Assembly: GCA_015233155.1 (NCBI GenBank)
Contig: JADFYG010000026.1
Coordinates: 13,255 to 77,254 of the forward strand
Origin: Candidatus Rifleibacteriota bacterium
GTDB lineage: Bacteria; Muiribacteriota; Ozemobacteria; Ozemobacterales; Ozemobacteraceae
Length of the DNA stretch: 64,000 nt
Reading direction: 5' to 3'
Shown one piece after another: positions 24,422-33,443 of this stretch (the stretch's first letter is position 1; every line of letters starts with the position of its first letter). A program made the translations under genes and the position numbers. The notes beneath the pieces were generated by a model. That model searched no databases and had not been told where the DNA came from. It was given only the letters and a program-made list of their open reading frames with translations.

Positions 24422-25563
24422 TGGCTAAAGCACCTGAAACACCAGGGAAACCTGCACCAGCACCGCCGGCAAAAGACGCGAAACCGGCAGGTGTCGCGGC
24501 TGCGACGCCAAAGCCTGCCGCTGGAGCTGCTCCAGGCGCTCCGGCGAAAAATGGAAAGACAGCTCCACCAGCCCCGGAAGCCGGCAAAGAAAAGGCGGCT
24601 GAGGACGCTCAGCCAATCCAGGACCCCCCAAAGGAGGTCACGGAGCCTCTTCCCCGTCCTCCATCTCGACTATTCCAGGCACTTTCCAGAATAGCCTTCA
24701 TTGCTCTTTTAGGAATTCTGGGTGTAGTTTCCCTGACCACACTGGTTGCTCTTGATTTTCTCGACGTAATTCCGCTTCGCTGGAAAATTCCCGAGTCGAT
24801 GCGTACCCGATGGCCGTTGGCAAAATACTATGATTTCGTAAAAATGAACCAGCTCCCGAGTGAACAACGCTATGAAGAGCTAATTCAGCGCGAAAAACGA
24901 AGTTACGACGAACTCATGGCGGCTGGGAGTGCCGATCTAAAGCGAAGAGCTGATGAACTGGAGTCATCTTATCGCGAACTTATCCGAAAGCAGGAGATGA
25001 TCAACCAAACCTCTCTGGCCTCGCAAACGATGTTTCAGACGACGCTTGTTGCCTCGCAGGAGTCTGCATATCGAGAACTGATGCGGGCGCAGGATGCAAA
25101 TTACCGCAAACGACAGCAGGAACTACTTGCCATCCAGGAAGACAATATCAAAGAGAGCAAACGGCTTGAAGAATTGAAGAAAGATCTGGATTTACGCAAA
25201 GAATCCGTGGATATTCTGACAAAACAGGTTTCTGCTGAAGCCGTAAATCTGGAATCGAGTCTGATTCGTTTCATGGAGGAGGAAAACCGCCTCAAGCCGA
25301 TTCAAGAGGTTTCCGCATCAATGGATCCGCGTTCACTCGCGCAAATTCTCGATGAAGTATCAGATAACAAACTCATATATGATATTTTACGTGGAGTTCC
25401 TCCTGAGAGATCAGCCCTTATCCTATCCTTCATGGATCCTGAAAAAGCGGGTAAAATCGTGAAGATGTCTACGCTTCCCCAAACCCTTCCGGCTGGAAAC
25501 CGCCCCTATATACCATCAAATCTGCAAAATCTGGTCGCTTCGGCGCAGAACACGCTTCGATAA
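24421..25563 (+). CDS. motE: MotE-family flagellar protein (YlxF-like)
   Basis: A 380-aa protein: an Ala/Pro/Lys-rich disordered N terminus (1-75), one membrane helix (about 88-112, FIALLGILGVVSLTTLVALDF), a long coiled coil (about 130-300), and a C-terminal MgtE-N-like helical domain with YDILRGVPPERSALILSFMDPEKAGKI. This is the layout of MotE, described as a chaperone for the stator protein MotC, and of Bacillus YlxF. It sits between fliJ and fliK as YlxF does. The coiled coil and N-terminal tail are longer than usual. It overlaps the transglycosylase gene by one base and ends before a palindromic terminator. Confidence 0.8.
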   Translation: MAKAPETPGKPAPAPPAKDAKPAGVAAATPKPAAGAAPGAPAKNGKTAPPAPEAGKEKAAEDAQPIQDPPKEVTEPLPRPPSRLFQALSRIAFIALLGILGVVSLTTLVALDFLDVIPLRWKIPESMRTRWPLAKYYDFVKMNQLPSEQRYEELIQREKRSYDELMAAGSADLKRRADELESSYRELIRKQEMINQTSLASQTMFQTTLVASQESAYRELMRAQDANYRKRQQELLAIQEDNIKESKRLEELKKDLDLRKESVDILTKQVSAEAVNLESSLIRFMEEENRLKPIQEVSASMDPRSLAQILDEVSDNKLIYDILRGVPPERSALILSFMDPEKAGKIVKMSTLPQTLPAGNRPYIPSNLQNLVASAQNTLR

Positions 25564-25576
25564 ATCATTTGTGGTT

Positions 25577-25678
25577 CCTGCAAAATTATTTGGCTGCAGG
25601 TGCGAGACTTGTCTCGTCCATTTGTAGTGGCGGGTTTCAAACCCACAACTACGTGAAATCTTGTGAATATTGCAGGAA
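25577..25678. repeat. Dispersed repeat with inverted ends, copy B
   Basis: A 102-bp element that begins CCTGCAAAATTA and ends GTGAATATTGCAGGAA, the same ends as the element at 6258-6363. Its middle contains GTAGTGGCGGGTTTCAAACC, a palindrome shared with 52069-52090, and a GCGAGACTTGTCTCG palindrome. It lies just after the motE-like gene and before a terminator. Confidence 0.5.
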
Positions 25679-25686
25679 GCTCATTT

Positions 25687-25739
25687 AACAATAAATATCG
25701 GCAATCTTTCTGTCAGAAAGATTGCCGATATTTATTGTT
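25687..25739. terminator. Bidirectional terminator inside the flagellar cluster
   Basis: A perfect 24-bp stem (25687-25710 with 25716-25739) and a 5-base loop TGTCA. It sits between the convergent ends of the motE-like gene (+) and the small secreted-protein gene (-). It splits the flagellar cluster into at least two transcripts, unless there is read-through. Confidence 0.8.
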
Positions 25740-25754
25740 CGTGGAAACCAGGCT

Positions 25755-26183
25755 TCAGGTTTTAGTTCCGGGCTTTTGTTCCTTGGTGTGATTGCGACGA
25801 GCTTCTGCCATCGAACGAATTTTCTCCAGAGCAATTTCAACGGGAGATTTCGTTCCTGAAGCGCTTTCCAGAGACTTATCCGAAGACACCCCGGACATTT
25901 TCTCAGAAACATTATTGTCTTGTGTCGTGACGCCATCGTGAAAAAGCACGACCATTCGGGCATCTTTGCGATTTTCAAGCTGCTCGGATAATTCCTCCGG
26001 ATTTCTGGTCGATGCGATTTTGTCTTTTTCGATCAATCCGCCTTCACCGCGAAACTGCGCGAGACGGTCGCGCAGCAGCTTGATTCGTTCAGATATTTCG
26101 CGGGTTTCTGTTCCGGCGAAAGCAGTCGTCCCGCATCCAATCATAATGGCCAGTCCCATGGCCACCAGACGATGATTTCCCAT
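25755..26183 (-). CDS. Small secreted protein of unknown function
   Basis: A 142-aa protein with a signal peptide (about 1-23: basic start, hydrophobic AMGLAIMIGCGTTAFA, cleavage near AFA-G). The rest is charged and probably helical, with no domain I recognise. An AGGAGG site precedes the ATG at 26183. It is the only minus-strand gene within the flagellar cluster, lying between motE and fliK. Its start is divergent from fliK, so the 200 bp between them should hold promoters for both. Confidence 0.75.
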   Translation of the reverse strand: MGNHRLVAMGLAIMIGCGTTAFAGTETREISERIKLLRDRLAQFRGEGGLIEKDKIASTRNPEELSEQLENRKDARMVVLFHDGVTTQDNNVSEKMSGVSSDKSLESASGTKSPVEIALEKIRSMAEARRNHTKEQKPGTKT

Positions 26184-26383
26184 GTTTCCTCCTTGGTGCT
26201 CAATAAAAGATTTCGTATTTACATCGGCACGATTTCTTACTTCCTTCAGCCTAATTTCAGAACATTCGCTATCGACAAGATTCTCATATCATTTTGAAAC
26301 TCATTATTCGGGATCTTTATGCCGATACAGATATTGGGAAAGTTTTTTTTCCCATATTTGCAAAGAAAGGAGGTGGACAATTA

Positions 26384-28312
26384 GTGATCGATCCAATTAT
26401 CGGACAGGCACGACCTTTGGTGTCGCGTGATGTGACGTCGGATAAAAATTCAGATTTCAGTGGAATAAATTTCAGTAAGGTATTTCAGCCGTATCTTAGC
26501 GGGAATGCTTCATCGGAAATTTCGGCTTTGACCAGAAATTTTTCTTTTAGTGCTCCTCGTCCTCTCATGGAACTATCATATAAACCAAGTATTCTTCAAG
26601 CACAGCCTGTTCGTCCACCAGTCGTCAGTAGTCAACTCAAGACTAGCAGCCGGCCAAGACCAGACAAGGTTGATGCGCCAGAGAATCAGGACGATGTCTC
26701 TGCTGATTCTGTGACACCGCAGGATATATCGGATCAGCTCGATTGCGTCCGGGAAAGCGTTAAGCAGGCAAAGAAGAAACTCGGCACGAATTCCACTGAC
26801 TCCGTCAATGATCATCGCACTCTCCTGGAAGCCCTTCGAAAAGACGAAAAAACGGGAGCATTCTGGAGCTCTTTAAGCGATGAGACAGCCGGAAAACTCC
26901 TGGATAAGATCGATAAAGGATCTGACGGAGATCTTGGCAAGATTTTACTTAATGGTCTGCCGCAACTCGCAAAAACAATAAGCGATGATTCGGAAGTAAA
27001 GGATACGAAGGTATCCGTGAGCTCAGATGATTTGTCCGCCGAAGAAACAAGTAAGATACTTGCAGGACTGGCTAATCTCGCTCTGAAAAAAAATGATGCA
27101 TCAAAAACCATGGTCAAAGATGATTCGGAAAGCACCGTCAATTCTGCGGAAGCCGCGCCCAAAGATGATCTGAAGGTGCCCGATCTTCCTGAACGCCAAA
27201 AAAGCTCAGTGAGTGGTCCACTGAATAGCCACCCGGCCGTCGCGTCTGACAAACCAGGCACTCATTCGGACAAAGCTACCACGGCAAAAGGGAATGAATC
27301 CACCCAGGGGAATGAAGATGTTTCCGACAATGTAACGACAGAGCCCTCTGTTAACGCCGCTGAGAAGACGACGACTCATAATATCAGCCGGAAAGACAAG
27401 GATGGAAACACCATAGAGCTACCATCCAAAGATAGTTCAGTGAATGGTTTGCCTGAAAATGTTCTTGTGACAGGTGGTTCCCACTCAAACTCAGACAATT
27501 CAGTTCACAATCTCAGCAAAACTTCAAATCCTGATTTTATTCCAATAGACAATCAGGACAACATCTCTGCAACTGGCAGCTCATCCGTCGCCACGGGCAG
27601 CTTATCGAACATCGTGCTGGAAGGGGTTGCCGGGATTCCGGAGAAAGCTGTTCTGGCGGGTTCATTGAAAGCGGATCTCACGGAAGAATTATCGACTAAA
27701 GGGAAACATGTTGAGCTGAAAGGGATTTCAGCGATAGACAAGGCTGGCGAGCGTCATATCTTCGGTGGAAACACGAGCGGCGGGAACAATGAAAGCGGTT
27801 TCGGGCAGCCTTCCGGACAATCTCAGGGCACAATCGGAAATTCCCAGAATCGGGAAGGAGCCGGAATGGCCGAAACGGTCAAAGGTTCACTGTTCTCACA
27901 GCTGGTCGAAAAAGCACATCTGCTGCAAGGGCCGCAGGCGCAAAAAATTCTGACTCTGCAGTTGAAACCGGAGTTTCTCGGCAAGGTGGACATGTTTTTG
28001 ACCTCGCGTGACGGTACAGTAACAGCGCGTATTCTGACCGACAATCCGGCAGTTCGGGATCAGCTGGAAGCGATCGCTCCTCAGATCAAACAGCATCTCG
28101 CTGAACAAGGCGTTGTCTTGCAACAATTGACAGTGGACATTTCATCGAAACAACCCGATGACCATAAAGGCGGATCTTTTTCTCGTGATGAAAGCGAAAA
28201 AAGTCGAAGCAGGCTCGCTGGTGTCGGACGAAAAGATGCCGTCGAAACGATTTCCGTCAATGATGCTCAAGCAAAGGTTAGCGAAGATCAGAACATAGAC
28301 ATTACTATTTAG
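26384..28312 (+). CDS. fliK: Flagellar hook-length control protein FliK
   Basis: FliK measures hook length and switches export specificity. From GTG at 26384 it is 642 aa. The first 500 residues are Ser/Asp/Lys/Asn-rich and low-complexity, as usual for the ruler part. The C-terminal domain (about 535-625) has KILTLQLKPEFLGKVDMFLT, TARILTDNPAVRDQLE and QHLAEQGVVLQQLTVDI, the Flg_hook signature. The GTG start is chosen because AGGAGGT (26368-26374) lies nine bases upstream; an in-frame TTG at 26294 has no such site. It is followed closely by flgD. Confidence 0.92.
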   Translation: MIDPIIGQARPLVSRDVTSDKNSDFSGINFSKVFQPYLSGNASSEISALTRNFSFSAPRPLMELSYKPSILQAQPVRPPVVSSQLKTSSRPRPDKVDAPENQDDVSADSVTPQDISDQLDCVRESVKQAKKKLGTNSTDSVNDHRTLLEALRKDEKTGAFWSSLSDETAGKLLDKIDKGSDGDLGKILLNGLPQLAKTISDDSEVKDTKVSVSSDDLSAEETSKILAGLANLALKKNDASKTMVKDDSESTVNSAEAAPKDDLKVPDLPERQKSSVSGPLNSHPAVASDKPGTHSDKATTAKGNESTQGNEDVSDNVTTEPSVNAAEKTTTHNISRKDKDGNTIELPSKDSSVNGLPENVLVTGGSHSNSDNSVHNLSKTSNPDFIPIDNQDNISATGSSSVATGSLSNIVLEGVAGIPEKAVLAGSLKADLTEELSTKGKHVELKGISAIDKAGERHIFGGNTSGGNNESGFGQPSGQSQGTIGNSQNREGAGMAETVKGSLFSQLVEKAHLLQGPQAQKILTLQLKPEFLGKVDMFLTSRDGTVTARILTDNPAVRDQLEAIAPQIKQHLAEQGVVLQQLTVDISSKQPDDHKGGSFSRDESEKSRSRLAGVGRKDAVETISVNDAQAKVSEDQNIDITI

Positions 28313-28324
28313 GAGGCATAAATC

Positions 28325-28753
28325 ATGGCAACAACCAGTGTCACCGATGCTCCACTTGTAACCACGGACACTTCGGCAGCAACGCGGGTTGCTAAAAAGG
28401 AAATGGGAAAAGACGATTTCCTGATGTTGCTGACACAGCAGCTTAAGAATCAGGATCCCATGAAACCCATGGATAACACAGAATTCAGCAGTCAGATGGC
28501 TCAGTTTTCAACCGTCGAGCAGCTTACCAACCTGGCCTCAAGTATGGATAAATTCATCACTTCTTCGACCGACAACTATAAAGTTCAGGCCATGGGCATG
28601 CTGGGAACGAGTGTCACTGCAACGCTGGCCACGAGCCCGAACCCTGTAGTCGGCAAGGTAGACTCCGTCAAATTCGTGGGTGGGGAAGCGGTTTTCAGTG
28701 TCGGAGGCACCGACGTCAAGATGACTGATATTCAGATGGCCAATGCAGCATGA
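28325..28753 (+). CDS. flgD: Flagellar hook-capping scaffold protein FlgD
   Basis: FlgD caps the growing hook during assembly. The 142-aa protein has the N-terminal signature MGKDDFLMLLTQQLKNQDPM followed by DNTEFSSQMAQFSTVEQL, which is conserved in the family. It is a short form ending shortly after the first part of the C-terminal beta region (GKVDSVKFVGGEAVFSVGG), like Bacillus YlxG. It lies 12 bp after fliK with an AGGAGG site. Confidence 0.94.
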   Translation: MATTSVTDAPLVTTDTSAATRVAKKEMGKDDFLMLLTQQLKNQDPMKPMDNTEFSSQMAQFSTVEQLTNLASSMDKFITSSTDNYKVQAMGMLGTSVTATLATSPNPVVGKVDSVKFVGGEAVFSVGGTDVKMTDIQMANAA

Positions 28754-28786
28754 ATCATACTAGTTGGAAAGGAGGTGAAAACCATC

Positions 28787-28873
28787 ATGATAATGCACGG
28801 AGGAATACGGTTACGATCACGGAAGTCCCCTCGAAAAATTTCATTTCGCACGATGACGGACTTGTTCCGCTGA
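28787..28873 (+). CDS. Possible 28-aa leader peptide
   Basis: A 28-codon reading frame (MIMHGGIRLRSRK..., ending TDLFR) starts at ATG 28787. It is preceded by AAAGGAGGTGA at 28768-28778, one of the strongest ribosome binding sites in the window. It is basic, with eight arginines, and stops 40 bp before the flagellar operon protein gene in the same frame. It could be a translated leader or the remains of a longer N terminus. No homology is claimed. Confidence 0.3.
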   Translation: MIMHGGIRLRSRKSPRKISFRTMTDLFR

Positions 28874-28912
28874 TCGGAGTCCTGATGTTCCTAGAAACGG
28901 ACCGCTCATTCT

Positions 28913-29314
28913 ATGGAATCACGTTCCATTACCAACTTTGCGGGTCCGCTGGGGCTGCTCAACCCGGTAAGACCGGTACCAGGAAAGGGCGATGCTTCAA
29001 GAACGACCTCCTTCGAAGGATTGCTCCAGGATGCACTGCAATCGACGGGGCGCGGCGATCTGCATGTAACCGCCCACGCCGAGAAGCGATTGACCGAACG
29101 GGGAATTTCCCTGGATGGGGAATCCGGACGTCAGTTGAACCAGGCAATCGATGAACTAAGAGCCAAGGGAGGCCGTGATTCGCTTATTCTTACACAGGAC
29201 GGAGCTTTTCTGGTAAATGTGCCGAGTCGCACGCTGATCACAGCAATGGACCCTTCCGAGATGCAAAATCGCATCATTACACAGATCGATAGTGTCAGTC
29301 TAAAAGGTATCTAA
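28913..29314 (+). CDS. Flagellar operon protein (TIGR02530-like)
   Basis: A 133-aa protein with LHVTAHAEKRLTERGISLDG, LNQAIDELRAKGGRDSLILT and FLVNVPSRTLITAMDPSEM, the pattern of the small flagellar operon protein found between flgD and flgE in Clostridia and relatives. Its role is not established; involvement in hook assembly is inferred from position. ATG 28913 is the only start after two in-frame stops, and its own ribosome binding site is weak. Confidence 0.8.
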   Translation: MESRSITNFAGPLGLLNPVRPVPGKGDASRTTSFEGLLQDALQSTGRGDLHVTAHAEKRLTERGISLDGESGRQLNQAIDELRAKGGRDSLILTQDGAFLVNVPSRTLITAMDPSEMQNRIITQIDSVSLKGI

Positions 29315-30169
29315 ATAAAGTCAGAGCATTTCATAAGGAAAGCATTTCGGTTGTTGCAAGCAAAAAAAAAATACGCTGCAAACAGATAGTATATAAAACA
29401 GGCAGGCAATTATACAGGAAGTGTTGTTAGAAAGATAAACAGGCAGGCAAACAAAAAAAGCGAAAGCACAAAACACATAAGGAAGTAAATCAAAGGGACA
29501 AACAGCAAATAAGAAATGTCCCAGCTACATCAGGAAGACAAACAGCATCCAATAATCACCGGTATTACATGTTCAAGCAGTATGTCCAAATATTCATGTT
29601 ACAGCTACGGCCGGTCATGAAGACCACTTGTTGGATTTATGCCAGGGAAGGCATGGTATATCGGATCTGCATCCGGAAACGGGTGCGTGTCGGAAATTTG
29701 CATGGATGATGCGCTTTATCCGATGAGTTCTATTACGGCTGGTTAAAGCAAGACAAAGGCGAACATGATCAACGAAATCCAGAGCAGATATCATATGCAT
29801 CACGAAACCTAGTAAGTAAATGGCAAGGCCTGAACTGATCAAATATTGAATCTTGTATTCCGCTGGTAACAGAATCAACGAAAAATTCACAACTAATAAT
29901 AGAGTGCGGAAGATAAGTACTGTGGCCGGACCCCGCAGCACGGGGAAGCCCGAAATCGCCCGACCGACCGACGGCGTTTTTGAAGAGTTATTGATCAGTG
30001 AAGGACTTACGAGGCGTTCCCGCCGGGGGGCTGGCCATGATGGCGCTGCCCCCCCGGCAGGGTTCCCCGCTTCGCCGCATTTCGCGGCGGGGTCGGCCCG
30101 CGTTTCCAAGGAGAGATTCGCGCGGCTTGTCCAGGCACGACCCTGTGCCGATAAACAAAGGTCATCGCC
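29315..30169. other. 855-bp stretch without a convincing gene before flgE
   Basis: The first 300 bp are strongly A-rich on the plus strand and contain the direct repeat AAACAGGCAGGCAA (about 29397-29410 and 29442-29455). The last 200 bp are GC-rich with strong stems: GCCGGGGGG pairs with CCCCCCGGC (about 30021-30059), and CCCCG/CCGC pairs with GCGG/CGGGG (about 30065-30092). The flgE ribosome binding site AAAGG is about 10 bp before its ATG. A 164-codon minus-strand frame (29615-30109) exists but looks non-coding. The stretch may be a long structured leader for flgE or a remnant of decayed DNA. Confidence 0.5.
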
Positions 30170-33019
30170 ATGATTAGATCACTTTTCACTGGAGTTTCGG
30201 GGCTAAAACAAGAACAGACTAAAATGGACGTTCTGAGCAACAATGTTGCGAACGTCAATACCACCGCTTTCAAGAAGGGACGGGCTATGTTTGAGGATCT
30301 TTTCTGCCAGACCCTCAAGCACGCCCAGCAGGCATTTGGCACCTATGGCGGAACAAATGCCGAGCAGGTTGGTCTCGGTGTCAAATTGGGCTCCATCGAT
30401 ACACTGATGGAACAGGGAACCCTCCAAAGTACAGGGAAAAACACTGACGTTGCTATCGAGGGGGACGGCTTCTTTGTCGTCAACAACGGTACTGGGGCCA
30501 AGGGCTACACACGTGATGGTAACATGAGTGTCAATCCGAACTACGACCTGGTCATGAATAGCACCGGCTATAAGATTCAAGGTTGGCTTTCCACACAGAA
30601 TCCCGTGACTGGAAATCTTGAAATGAAGGATGGGGGCCTTGTTCCCGGCGATATCAACGTCACAAAATATCTGAAGAAATTCGCCCATCAGACGAATAAC
30701 ATCACTTATGCATCCAATCTCAATTCGAGTTCGGATGAGCGTGACATCAAGATGGGATTGAACCAGCTGGCCTTCCAGGACTCTACCGGCAATAACCAGA
30801 GCCTGACACTGAAATTCAAGAAATACGATGCTCAGCACTGGAGCTGGACGGCCAATGATGATACAGAAGGAATGGTCGCCCAAGGCACTATCACCGCTGA
30901 TGCCAATGGCAAGATCACAAATACTACATGTGTTGACAAAAATGGAAATCAGTCTTATCCGACGGGAGACATTCCATCTTTTACCTATGACCCTGATGGT
31001 CTGCCGGCGCCGGCCAGCGCAACAGCCCTCATCAACGGTCCATCGAATCTCGGAAATGGAACGACCATGAATATAAGCGCCAGCGGCCCTCTGGTTAAAG
31101 ATGAAAAGGTGCAGGTCATTTTTGACGGTGGAGACCCTGAGCAGGCAACTACCTATCGCGTCGTTGGCGACCAGCGAGGATTCATCGGTTCCGGAACTCT
31201 GGGTGGAGATCAGGCATCCATCGAAGGAACAGCGCTTACCTTCCAATCTCCGAGCAACTGGTCTAATTCAGGTACATGGTCTCCGACGACTCCCCTGAGT
31301 TTTAATGTCACCTATACAAATCCCAACGTCACCGGAACTCCTGTCGTCCCTATGCAAACACAGATTACCATTCCGGCCATCGTTCCTCCGAATGCGCCAT
31401 ATACGCCTCAAAGTGTGTCATCAGTTATAAATGACCAGTTGAAGAATGCCGGCATACCTGCTCTGTCATCATTTGATGCGATCACGAAGAAATTCAGGAT
31501 CGTCGCGAATGAAAGCGGCAACAATCGATCTCTTCAAATAGATCCCCTCCCGGTTCCGGTAGGAGATCTAGCGGACCTTGGCCTTGCCAGCTCAGCCGGG
31601 ATTCCCAAACTGGGAACCGGAGCCTCGAAGCCGCAAATCATCGGCACACCACTTACGAACGCAGCTGCTCCGGCAGTCTGGTCCAATACGGTTCCATCAA
31701 CCATGACCGTTCCGGCTGGTGGCCTGAATATCAATATAATGCCCTCCGAGTTTTCCTCTCCGACTGTTATTACCTTCACTCCAGGCCAATCATATACCAA
31801 GGAAGACATTGTCACGACTATCAACACTCAGCTTGCAGCCACCAATCAAAATAATAATGTCACCTGCACAATAGACCCGCTATCTCAACGCTTGTTAATC
31901 ACTGGCCTTAGAAGTGGCTCAGGGGAAAGCGTCTCTATTAGCAGTTCGACAGGTAATTTGGATCTTATTGGTCTCCCGACGGGTCTCGGTCCCTTCGTTT
32001 ATGGCGGTACTGCGGGTATGAGCACTTTCAGCCAGGGTGGAATCAACTTTACCCTGACTGAAGGAACGAAGGACTGGCGTCCCAACGAGTCGCTGACAAT
32101 GTCCACGACGGCTGAAAAAGGAATGGCTGACTCCGTTAAGGTAACGGTGCCCAATGCTCTCGATGGTTTGCTTGCATTCAAAACATCTGTAAATACACCG
32201 CTCGGGCCGAAAGATTTCTCGGACACGGGTGCAATCAATATGGGGGCAACCCATTCGACGAGTATTACCATCTATGATTCATTGGGTGCGTCACATAATC
32301 TTGTTACTTCATGGGAGCACACAGACACAGCGTCCAAGCAGTGGAGTATGAAGATAACATATGACCCCAAAGATTCGGAGATTACGAACTGGATGAAAGA
32401 TCCGGCAAACGGAGTGGTTGACCCGAGTGCTCCGACAGACCAGGAATATGCAAGAGCAAATGACGCTCTGATTACAAATCGTAAAGGAACGATCTATTTC
32501 TTCGATAACGGAAAAATCGATCAGGCTAAATCCTCAATTCCCATACCAGAAATGACTCCGAATGGCAGCAATAAAGTTAAAGTCAGTCTTGATCCAGCTC
32601 TTATAACTGAGTTCAGTTCTGATTTTACTACGGCTGCCCGTGATCAGGACGGGTATGAAATGGGGCTTCTGAATTCTGTCTATTTCGAGCAGGATGGAAC
32701 CATTCGCGGAGTTTATTCGAACGGACAAAAACAGCCAATCGGACAACTTGCCTTGGCGACGTTCAACAATCCCAGCGGTCTTGAAAAACAAGGATCAAAT
32801 CTTTACGATGTTTCTCCGAACTCCGGCTCGGCTGTCGTAGGAAAGCCGGCCAGCGGCGCACGCGGAACTATCGCTCCGGGAAGCCTTGAAATGAGTAATG
32901 TGGATATCGCTGAAGAGTTCACCAGTCTGATCATCACACAACGTGCTTTCCAGGCTTGTTCAAAGATCATCACTACTTCCGACGAGATGCTCCAGGATGT
33001 TGTGAATCTGAAACGATAA
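30170..33019 (+). CDS. flgE: Flagellar hook protein FlgE, unusually long
   Basis: FlgE builds the hook. At 949 aa it is about twice the enterobacterial size. The N terminus has SLFTGVSGLKQEQTKMDVLS with NNVANVNTTAFKKGR, and residues about 75-140 carry GTLQSTGKNTDVAIEGDGFF and GYTRDGNM. The C terminus has GQLALATFNNPSGLEKQGSN, ARGTIAPGSLEMSNVDIAEE and TQRAFQACSKIITTSDEMLQ. The extra length lies in the surface domains (about 180-640). There, two segments (about 412-480 and 519-607) resemble flagellin-type IN motifs, with SSVINDQLKN and DIVTTINTQLAATN followed by a short beta unit. A weak AAAGG site precedes the ATG. Confidence 0.95.
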   Translation: MIRSLFTGVSGLKQEQTKMDVLSNNVANVNTTAFKKGRAMFEDLFCQTLKHAQQAFGTYGGTNAEQVGLGVKLGSIDTLMEQGTLQSTGKNTDVAIEGDGFFVVNNGTGAKGYTRDGNMSVNPNYDLVMNSTGYKIQGWLSTQNPVTGNLEMKDGGLVPGDINVTKYLKKFAHQTNNITYASNLNSSSDERDIKMGLNQLAFQDSTGNNQSLTLKFKKYDAQHWSWTANDDTEGMVAQGTITADANGKITNTTCVDKNGNQSYPTGDIPSFTYDPDGLPAPASATALINGPSNLGNGTTMNISASGPLVKDEKVQVIFDGGDPEQATTYRVVGDQRGFIGSGTLGGDQASIEGTALTFQSPSNWSNSGTWSPTTPLSFNVTYTNPNVTGTPVVPMQTQITIPAIVPPNAPYTPQSVSSVINDQLKNAGIPALSSFDAITKKFRIVANESGNNRSLQIDPLPVPVGDLADLGLASSAGIPKLGTGASKPQIIGTPLTNAAAPAVWSNTVPSTMTVPAGGLNINIMPSEFSSPTVITFTPGQSYTKEDIVTTINTQLAATNQNNNVTCTIDPLSQRLLITGLRSGSGESVSISSSTGNLDLIGLPTGLGPFVYGGTAGMSTFSQGGINFTLTEGTKDWRPNESLTMSTTAEKGMADSVKVTVPNALDGLLAFKTSVNTPLGPKDFSDTGAINMGATHSTSITIYDSLGASHNLVTSWEHTDTASKQWSMKITYDPKDSEITNWMKDPANGVVDPSAPTDQEYARANDALITNRKGTIYFFDNGKIDQAKSSIPIPEMTPNGSNKVKVSLDPALITEFSSDFTTAARDQDGYEMGLLNSVYFEQDGTIRGVYSNGQKQPIGQLALATFNNPSGLEKQGSNLYDVSPNSGSAVVGKPASGARGTIAPGSLEMSNVDIAEEFTSLIITQRAFQACSKIITTSDEMLQDVVNLKR

Positions 33020-33057
33020 GGTTATGAACGCCTGGGAAGGAAATAGTCGCATCATAT

Positions 33058-33089
33058 GTCCGGAACGCTCCGCTCGGATCGTTCCGGGC
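33058..33089 (+). terminator. Hairpin after flgE
   Basis: CGGAACG pairs with CGTTCCG, with an inner TCC-GCTC-GGA hairpin (whole structure about 33058-33089). It is followed by CATTCCATTTTAG, only mildly T-rich. It may be a partial terminator or an mRNA-processing or stability element separating flgE from flbD. Confidence 0.5.
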
Positions 33090-33125
33090 ATTCCATTTTA
33101 GCGTTTAAACGCGTAGGATGAAAGA

Positions 33126-33359
33126 ATGATCCGTGTCACTCGTCTCAATGGCAGCTCCATTCGAATCAATGCGGAGTTGATTGAATCCGTAGAAGCGGTT
33201 CCCGACACTGTCATTACCCTCATTCGCGGGAAAACCCTCATGGTAAAAGAATCTGTGGACGAGGTGGTGCGGCGAGTCCTCCGTTATCAAAGAATCATTC
33301 ACACGCCACGTCACATTCATGCAGCTTCCCCCGATACTGAAACCAAAATTTCCCTTTAG
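33126..33359 (+). CDS. flbD: FlbD/SwrD-family flagellar protein
   Basis: A 77-aa protein starting MIRVTRLNGSSIRINAELIE and continuing with PDTVITLIRGKTLMVKES, the standard FlbD/SwrD pattern. In Bacillus the SwrD homologue raises stator power. It lies between flgE and fliL as in Firmicutes. The stator motor genes themselves are not in the window. Confidence 0.9.
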   Translation: MIRVTRLNGSSIRINAELIESVEAVPDTVITLIRGKTLMVKESVDEVVRRVLRYQRIIHTPRHIHAASPDTETKISL

Positions 33360-33443
33360 AGAAACCGAAGAAATGAATTATATTCAATCCCTTTGCAACC
33401 TTGGATTGACTCTATTTTTGGTGTCATGATAGGATTTTAAGAC

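Noticed and set aside
28750-29154. 134-codon frame overlapping the flagellar operon protein gene
   Set aside because: It overlaps a gene with clear family motifs in another frame, and its own product has no recognisable pattern.
29615-30109. 164-codon minus-strand frame upstream of flgE
   Set aside because: No ribosome binding site or domain, uneven composition along its length, and its hydrophobic middle comes from A/T-rich DNA. It probably reflects chance in a non-coding gap.
30147-30154. GCCGATAA, a perfect sigma-28 -10 box, before flgE (and GCCGATAC near 26322)
   Set aside because: No TAAA-type -35 box at the right distance in either case, and the first would start transcription almost at the flgE start codon.
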